A stretch of DNA of 26,394 nucleotides from Thermodesulfovibrionales bacterium (lineage in GTDB: Bacteria > Nitrospirota > Thermodesulfovibrionia > Thermodesulfovibrionales > UBA1546): contig JASEHP010000005.1 of NCBI GenBank assembly GCA_030018605.1, forward strand, positions 1-26,394. Direction: 5' to 3'. The position numbers were made by a program, and so were the translations under genes. Below are positions 21,720 to 26,394 of the stretch, piece after piece; the first letter of the stretch is position 1; every line of letters begins with the position of its first letter. Below the pieces are notes generated by a model. It made no database searches, was not told the DNA's origin, and saw only the letters and a program-made list of their open reading frames with translations.

Positions 21720-22790
21720 ATGGCATTACCACAGAGAAAAACAGACATCGGGCCGCCTCATTATAAACAGTTCTTGCCGCCTGTTATACAGAAGAATTAC
21801 GGCAAGTGGAAATACCATGAAGTCCTGACACCAGGAACCATGGTTCATGTAGCAGAGAGCGGAGACAAGCTCTGGACGGTGAGGGTTGCATCTCCGAGGC
21901 TGCTCTCAACAGAGACAATCCGTGAACAGTGCGATATAGCAGAAAAGTATTGCGATGGACACCTCAGGTACACAACAAGAAACAATGTGGAATTTCTTGT
22001 ATCAGACGAGAAGAAGCTTGAGTCTTTGAAGAAAGAGCTTAAGGACCGCGGCTTCAAGATGGGCGGTATCGGCCCTCACATTACAAATGTTGTGCATACA
22101 CAGGGGTGGGTTCACTGCCACGGCGCATGTACAGACGCATCCGGTCTGGTCAAGGCTATGATGGATGAACTCTATGATTATTTTGAAACTAAAAAACTTC
22201 CGAATAAGGTCAGGCTTGCAGTTGCCTGCTGTGTTAATATGTGCGGCGCTGTTCACTGCTCAGACATAGCTGTTGTTGCGGTTCATACAAAGGTTCCTAC
22301 AATTGTACATGAAAAATTCAAGAACATGTGCGAGCTGCCGACTGTTATAGGTTCATGCCCGACACGAGCAATAAGCCCTGATCCGGCGCAGAAGAGCGTT
22401 AAGATCAATGCTGAAAAGTGTATGTACTGCGGCAACTGCTTCACAGTCTGCCCGCCGATCAACATTAAGGACCCTGAGCGCGACGGTGTTGCAATAGTTG
22501 TAGGAGGCAAGATAAACAGCCTCAGGACAAACCCCAAGTTCTCAAAGCTTGTTATCCCTTACATCTCAAACGAGCCGCCGAGATGGCCCAAGGTTGTTGC
22601 AGCAATAAAACACATCGTTGAGGTATATGCCAAGAATGCAAAGAAGCACGAGAGGATTGGAGAGTGGATAGAGAGAATAGGATGGGAGAGGTTCTTCTCT
22701 CTTACCGGCATTGACTTCACATTCCAGTCAATTGACGACTTTACATTCATGCGCGATACCATGAGAACATCAGCGACGTTTAAGTGGTAA
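21720..22790 (+). CDS. dsrB: Dissimilatory sulfite reductase beta subunit
   Basis: The subunit that, in known DsrAB, holds the catalytically active siroheme. The 356-residue protein has Cys133 (WVHCHGAC), the paired Cys170-Cys171 and Cys175 (ACCVNMCGAVHC) for the siroheme-coupled cluster, and a ferredoxin domain with Cys213 and Cys234, Cys237, Cys240 and Cys244 (KCMYCGNCFTVC). GGGAGG stands 9 nt before the ATG, 27 bp after dsrA. DsrC, the sulfur-accepting partner, and the DsrMKJOP membrane complex are not in the window. Confidence 0.97.
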   Translation: MALPQRKTDIGPPHYKQFLPPVIQKNYGKWKYHEVLTPGTMVHVAESGDKLWTVRVASPRLLSTETIREQCDIAEKYCDGHLRYTTRNNVEFLVSDEKKLESLKKELKDRGFKMGGIGPHITNVVHTQGWVHCHGACTDASGLVKAMMDELYDYFETKKLPNKVRLAVACCVNMCGAVHCSDIAVVAVHTKVPTIVHEKFKNMCELPTVIGSCPTRAISPDPAQKSVKINAEKCMYCGNCFTVCPPINIKDPERDGVAIVVGGKINSLRTNPKFSKLVIPYISNEPPRWPKVVAAIKHIVEVYAKNAKKHERIGEWIERIGWERFFSLTGIDFTFQSIDDFTFMRDTMRTSATFKW

Positions 22791-22799
22791 CAATAATTA

Positions 22800-22865
22800 G
22801 GGGTTAGGTGTTAGGGATTAGGGGTTGGTAAAAACGCTAAATCCCAAACCCTAATCCCCAATCCC
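22800..22865. repeat. Heptad-word hairpin between dsrB and dsrD (GGGRTTA family)
   Basis: Left arm 22800-22827: four words such as GGGGTTA, GGGATTA and GGGGTTG. Right arm 22838-22865: four complementary words such as TAATCCC and CAATCCC. A 10-nt loop joins them. The G-rich arm could also form a quadruplex. Nearly the same words make up the insert in dsrN at 23941-24009. The dsrD Shine-Dalgarno region (GGGGGT, AAGG) follows directly. Confidence 0.87.
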
Positions 22866-22888
22866 AGATAAAAAGGGGGTAAGGTATC

Positions 22889-23137
22889 ATGGAAATGACA
22901 GAACTTCAGAACAAAATTTATGCCTTCTGTGAAGCGGCAAAGGGGAAGAAGAAACTTAAAGAAAAGGACATAATCAAGGGCGTATCAGAGGCTGAGGGAG
23001 CGCCTGCAGATGAAGTGAAGAAGGCTCTCAGAGGCATGATAGACGTAGGAAAGCTCATGTATTCCTATGGCGGAGGCGCAAGCTCGGTTGAGATCCCAAG
23101 CGAAGAGTACCTAAGGGAAAAAGGTCTTATTAAATAA
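22889..23137 (+). CDS. dsrD: DsrD, activator of dissimilatory sulfite reductase
   Basis: An 82-residue winged-helix protein of the DsrD family, which binds DsrAB and raises its activity. The features are the N-terminal helix NKIYAFCEAAKGKKKLKEKDI, a recognition-helix-like APADEVKKALRGMIDVGKLMY, and the wing SYGGGASSVEIP. Length matches known DsrD (about 78). It lies 98 bp after dsrB, with the heptad hairpin in the gap, and is followed by a terminator. dsrD is usually found in organisms that reduce sulfite rather than oxidise sulfur. Confidence 0.93.
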   Translation: MEMTELQNKIYAFCEAAKGKKKLKEKDIIKGVSEAEGAPADEVKKALRGMIDVGKLMYSYGGGASSVEIPSEEYLREKGLIK

Positions 23138-23164
23138 ACCAAGTTTTGTTTTTGATTTTTATAC

Positions 23165-23198
23165 AAAAAAGGACAAGGGATTAACTTTGTCCTTTTTT
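23165..23198. terminator. Intrinsic terminator after dsrD
   Basis: AAAAAAGGACAA (23165-23176) pairs with TTGTCCTTTTTT (23187-23198) around a 10-nt loop and ends in a T-run; ATACAAA further out can pair with TTTGTAT. It should end the dsrABD transcript and could work in both directions. It separates dsrD from dsrN. Confidence 0.88.
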
Positions 23199-23227
23199 GT
23201 TTGTATACAGAACCGACTTCCCTCAGC

Positions 23228-23233
23228 TATAAT
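23228..23233 (+). promoter_or_regulatory. -10 box just upstream of dsrN
   Basis: A perfect TATAAT lies 14 bp before the dsrN ATG, downstream of the dsrD terminator. The implied leader is about 8 nt and contains no Shine-Dalgarno. No good -35 box is seen; TTGTAT at 23201 is 21 bp away. Confidence 0.4.
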
Positions 23234-23247
23234 TTCTTATTATTTAT

Positions 23248-24672
23248 ATGAAAAAAGAATATCCGAGAATTATTATCGCGGGCATTAAGGGCGGCTCTGG
23301 CAAGACTACACTTTCGCTTGGGCTGATAGCCGCGCTCGGGAAGAAGGGCATGAAGGTTATCCCTTACAAAAAAGGCCCTGATTATATTGACGCAGGCTGG
23401 CTCGCATCCGCAGCTAGGAATCCATGCTATAACCTTGACCCGTTCATGATAGGCAAAGAAAAGATACTCTCGTCTTTTAAAACGCATTTCGGATATGCTA
23501 ACTGCGCTGTTATAGAAGGCAACAGGGGGCTTTATGACGGCATGGATTCCAAAGGCACCTACAGCACCGCAGAGCTTGCCAAGACTCTCAAATGCCCTGT
23601 TATCCTTGTCCTTGATTGCACAAAGGTCACAAGGACGGCTGCGGCAACTGTTGTTGGAATGCAAAAGTTTGACAGCAAGGTCAATATAGCCGGTGTTGTC
23701 CTTAACCGGATTGCCGGCGCAAGACATGAAAATATCATACGAGAGTCAATTGAGAGGTACTGCAAGATACCTGTGCTTGGCGCTATCCCGAAACTTGGAA
23801 AAGATTTTATGTCGGAGAGGCACATGGGGCTTACCCCTTTTCATGAGCATCCTGAGGTTGAAAAGGCAATCTCATTCTGCTCGGAAATAGCAGAGAAATA
23901 TCTTGACATAGACAAAATATGGAAGATTGCAATGGAGGCAGGGGTTAGGGATTGGGGATTAGGGATTAGTAAGATAAAAAAAACTAACCCCCAACCCCTA
24001 ACCCCTAACTCTATTGTTAATATCGGCGTTATCCGTGATTCGGCTTTCCAGTTCTATTATCCTGAGAACTTTGAAGAGCTTGAAAAAAAAGGAGCAGAGC
24101 TTATTGAAATAAGCGCGCTCAAAGAGAAAAAACTACCTGATATTGACGCTCTCTATATCGGCGGAGGTTTTCCTGAGACAAATGCGATTGCCCTTGCAAA
24201 GAATAAAGCCTTCAGAAATTCACTGAAGAGGGCGATAGAGGACGGACTGCCTGTTTATGCCGAGTGCGGAGGGCTGATGTATCTCGGCAGCGCTCTTGTT
24301 CTTGAAGGAAAGGAATATCCGATGGCGGGAATATTTCCAGTTAAGTTCGCCCTTGAGAAAAAGCCTCAGGCTCACGGTTATTCTATCGTTGAAGTATCAC
24401 GCGGCAATCCTTTCTACAAAAAGGGCGCTGTAATTAAAGGCCATGAATTCCATTATTCCCGCGTCGTTAATCCCTATGCAGTCTCAGAATTCAATGCAAG
24501 AAATATCTATTTCGCTTTTGGGATGAAAAGGGGAGAGGGGATTATAAATGGCATGGACGGATTATGCTACAGGAATGTCCTTGCAACATATACGCATATC
24601 CATGCGCTCAGAACTCCTGAATGGACAAGCGGAATGATAAAAAAGGCGGAAGGGTATAAACGGCAAAGGTGA
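23248..24672 (+). CDS. dsrN: DsrN, cobyrinate a,c-diamide synthase family (siroheme amidase)
   Basis: A 474-residue CbiA/CobB-type amidotransferase. In dsr clusters this homologue (DsrN) is thought to amidate siroheme to siroamide for DsrAB; a role in cobalamin synthesis is the alternative. The N-terminal ATP domain has GIKGGSGKTTLSLGLIAAL (P-loop) and YKKGPDYIDAGWL. The C-terminal glutaminase-like domain has the nucleophile Cys340 in YAECGGLMYLG, and GHEFHYS with His399 and His402. Residues 232-254 (GVRDWGLGISKIKK and the following TNPQPLTPN) are encoded by a 69-bp heptad hairpin inserted in frame in the linker between the domains. The ATG has no Shine-Dalgarno. Confidence 0.92.
   Translation: MKKEYPRIIIAGIKGGSGKTTLSLGLIAALGKKGMKVIPYKKGPDYIDAGWLASAARNPCYNLDPFMIGKEKILSSFKTHFGYANCAVIEGNRGLYDGMDSKGTYSTAELAKTLKCPVILVLDCTKVTRTAAATVVGMQKFDSKVNIAGVVLNRIAGARHENIIRESIERYCKIPVLGAIPKLGKDFMSERHMGLTPFHEHPEVEKAISFCSEIAEKYLDIDKIWKIAMEAGVRDWGLGISKIKKTNPQPLTPNSIVNIGVIRDSAFQFYYPENFEELEKKGAELIEISALKEKKLPDIDALYIGGGFPETNAIALAKNKAFRNSLKRAIEDGLPVYAECGGLMYLGSALVLEGKEYPMAGIFPVKFALEKKPQAHGYSIVEVSRGNPFYKKGAVIKGHEFHYSRVVNPYAVSEFNARNIYFAFGMKRGEGIINGMDGLCYRNVLATYTHIHALRTPEWTSGMIKKAEGYKRQR
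23941..24009. repeat. Heptad-word hairpin inserted in frame in dsrN
   Basis: The left arm 23941-23968 has four words (GGGGTTA, GGGATTG, GGGATTA, GGGATTA). The right arm 23985-24011 has complementary words (TAACCCC, CAACCCC, TAACCCC, then a degenerate one). The 69 bp from 23941 to 24009 equal 23 codons and carry no stop in the dsrN frame. It belongs to the same family as the dsrB-dsrD hairpin. Confidence 0.9.
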
Positions 24673-24683
24673 TTAAAGTGCTT

Positions 24684-24911
24684 TTATTGCTTTTTCAATT
24701 TCTTATAGAGTTCTTCTCCAACACATTCCTTTGCGTATTTGCACCACTGAATGCATGACTCAAGCTCGTTGTATATGATAAATCCGCATCTGCCACATCT
24801 TGTCTCTGTATCGGTTGAAAAGATTTCCACATTGGCATCACATTCGGGACACCTCTTTACACTAAGGGTAGGGGTTCTCAGATTTGCTGCTCCTCCGCAT
24901 TTATCTCGCAT
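24684..24911 (-). CDS. Small zinc-ribbon protein
   Basis: A 75-residue cysteine-rich protein with a CPEC pair (RCPECDANVEIF) and a CGRC pair (ETRCGRCGFIIY) forming a likely zinc ribbon. A C-terminal helix follows with three more Cys (SCIQWCKYAKECVGEELYKKL). Similar small proteins with this 'WCKYAKECVGEE' ending are, to my memory, common in sulfate reducers and clostridia, but without a known function. It starts 1 bp after the kup stop with GGAG 7 nt upstream, inside the end of kup, so it is translated with the transporter. It converges on dsrN. Confidence 0.72.
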   Translation of the reverse strand: MRDKCGGAANLRTPTLSVKRCPECDANVEIFSTDTETRCGRCGFIIYNELESCIQWCKYAKECVGEELYKKLKKQ

Positions 24912-24912
24912 A

Positions 24913-26394
24913 CTACAACTCCACTTTTGTCAGGACGCCGTGAAGTTTTTTGGGCGGGAACTGGTAGAAGCGGATAAACGTTGAGGTATTTCTCTTGATG
25001 AAATAGAAAGCCTTCCAGATTGGATTGCTTGTTGTTATTTCTTCAACGCCGTAAAAGACAGACCTCTCCTCTACGCCTGCCTCTCTTAATATCTCCTCTA
25101 TGTCCACTACTTCCATATATCCCATCTGTAGCTCAAACACCCTGAGTCCCTTTGCGAGGCCTTCTTTAAAGAAACCCGTAACGCCGAAAGGGTCGTCTCT
25201 CTTGATTATGGATACAAGTATATTGTCTTCGTATAAGATGCCGTGATAAAACATAGTCTGTGTTATATAAAACGGAATCTCCTTTGCGTCCCTTATAAGA
25301 AACAGCGCTGTCCCCTTTATCCTTTCGGTTGTCTGGTATACTCTGGTAAATTTATGGAGGAATTCTTCTAACGGCATGAAGTTCATATTCCTGTAAAGCC
25401 TTTTCTGCCCTTTTGTATAAAGGATTATCATCGCAAGGGGGATTGATGCGATTATGAGGGACCAGTAACCTCCATGAGGTATCTTATATAAAGTTGCAGT
25501 GAAATAAGCAACAGCAATGCATGTTACAAGAACGGAAATAGCTGAGAGCAGAGGTTTCTTTTTAAGATAAAAGATAAGAGCCATCATTATGCCTGTAATG
25601 GACATAGTGCCTGTAACAGCAAGGCCGTAGGCTGCGGCAAGGTTGCTTGACTGCTTAAACTCAAACATTATGAAAAGCACTGAGATTAGAAGAAACCAGT
25701 TTACGGAACTTAAATATATCTGTGACCTTCTCTCAATGGATGTGTAATCCACTTTGAACATGGGCATGAGTTTCGTGTTTATCCCCTGATAGACTATTGA
25801 GAACATGGCGCTTATCATTGCCTGAGATGCAATCACAGTTGCTGTAATGCTTAATAACAGGAACGGTATGTAGAGGATTTCTGCATAATGGAATGCCATT
25901 TCGAAGAGTATGGTTTTTGCCTCGGGATATCTTAATAAGAATGCCCCCTGCCCAAGGTAATTAAGCACAAGGGCGATAAAGACTCCTGACCATGCCTGGC
26001 GTATAGGTTTCCCGCCAAGATGTCCCATGTCTGCATATAATGCCTCTCCGCCTGTTGCGCAGAGGATTATCTCTCCAAGGGCTATGAATCCTATAAAACC
26101 ATTATCTGATAGAAATTTTATCCCGTAGTACGGATTAAACGCCTTTAAGACCTCTGGTGATTCGAGAACAGATAAAATGCCAACTGTTGCAAGGGATGTG
26201 AACCATACAACCATAATAGGCCCGAATGCGCCTGCAACTTTCTCTGTCCCTTTGCGCTGAAATGAGAATAGTATAATAGCAATTATCCCGGCAATAAAGA
26301 CAATTGATAGATTGGGAAGATTTTTGAGTCCCGGGATTAAACGGGAACCTTCTACAGCGCTCAATATACTGATGGCAGGCGTGATTACTCCATC
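24913..26394 (-). CDS. kup: Kup-family potassium uptake protein (5' end beyond the window)
   Basis: A K+/H+ symporter of the KUP/HAK family in the inner membrane. The frame is open to the window edge and begins inside the signature DGVITPAISILSAVEG, so the true start and about the first 100 residues lie outside; 493 codons are present. Conserved parts visible are GEIILCATGGEALYADMGHLG, the repeated hydrophobic helices through about residue 310, and the cytoplasmic C-terminal domain ending in RFYQFPPKKLHGVLTKVEL. The TTG at 26364 is not the start. The zinc-ribbon gene follows 1 bp later. Confidence 0.94.
   Translation of the reverse strand, partial: DGVITPAISILSAVEGSRLIPGLKNLPNLSIVFIAGIIAIILFSFQRKGTEKVAGAFGPIMVVWFTSLATVGILSVLESPEVLKAFNPYYGIKFLSDNGFIGFIALGEIILCATGGEALYADMGHLGGKPIRQAWSGVFIALVLNYLGQGAFLLRYPEAKTILFEMAFHYAEILYIPFLLLSITATVIASQAMISAMFSIVYQGINTKLMPMFKVDYTSIERRSQIYLSSVNWFLLISVLFIMFEFKQSSNLAAAYGLAVTGTMSITGIMMALIFYLKKKPLLSAISVLVTCIAVAYFTATLYKIPHGGYWSLIIASIPLAMIILYTKGQKRLYRNMNFMPLEEFLHKFTRVYQTTERIKGTALFLIRDAKEIPFYITQTMFYHGILYEDNILVSIIKRDDPFGVTGFFKEGLAKGLRVFELQMGYMEVVDIEEILREAGVEERSVFYGVEEITTSNPIWKAFYFIKRNTSTFIRFYQFPPKKLHGVLTKVEL

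Noticed and set aside
22800..24011. CRISPR array or telomere
   Set aside because: The repeats are contiguous degenerate 7-mers without spacers, and they are internal to the chromosome. The resemblance to TTAGGG is compositional.
26362..26394. TTG at 26364 as the start of kup
   Set aside because: The conserved DGVITPAISI sequence continues upstream in the same frame to the window edge, so the gene is cut rather than started here.

Overview
The window reads as a chromosomal stretch of an anaerobic bacterium with a sulfite-reducing metabolism. The best guess is a Nitrospirota (Thermodesulfovibrionia-like) or related sulfate-reducing lineage. This placement is inference, from a bacterial-type dsrA-dsrB-dsrD-dsrN run, an archaeal-type S-adenosylmethionine synthetase, DUF116 next to fmt, and moderate GC. 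No rRNA, tRNA, CRISPR array or prophage gene is visible.

Layout. The left edge holds the start of a membrane protein, then a RelE/ParE-type toxin pseudogene with its intact antitoxin (358-794). A leftward operon follows (865-3241): a small membrane protein and two zinc alcohol dehydrogenases. Rightward from 3330 lie hemL, an atpZ-atpI pair without the rest of the ATP synthase, pgi and an archaeal-type MAT gene, which converges on an AmpG-like transporter. A perfect-consensus promoter at 9464 drives yceD-rpmF-plsX-fabH. After a 170-bp inverted-repeat element come gpsA and larB. A second strong promoter overlaps the larB stop codon and feeds a TPP riboswitch with terminator, then thiS-thiG-thiE-thiC. 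Next are an HD-domain phosphohydrolase (leftward), def-fmt-DUF116, the dsrA-dsrB-dsrD block with its terminator, dsrN, and a leftward pair of a kup potassium transporter (cut by the right edge) and a zinc-ribbon protein.

Functional links. plsX, fabH and gpsA supply fatty-acid and glycerophosphate steps of phospholipid synthesis. The thi genes make the thiazole and pyrimidine halves of thiamine and join them. def and fmt process formyl-methionine at opposite ends of translation. DsrAB reduces sulfite, DsrD activates it, and DsrN probably amidates its siroheme.

The most unusual signal is not a gene. The window carries a series of short hairpin elements whose arms are each built from four degenerate 7-nt words (8-nt in one case), in several sequence families. 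They lie between genes at 1898-1969, 12289-12366, 14561-14633 and 22800-22865, and they have also entered coding sequence. One forms a 23-codon in-frame insert in dsrN. Others provide the start region and an internal segment of thiE. Single-arm copies begin at the stop codons of thiC and def. A second recurring theme is genes with a -10 box right at the start codon and no Shine-Dalgarno sequence (3241 minus strand, hemL, def, dsrN), suggesting leaderless or nearly leaderless mRNAs.
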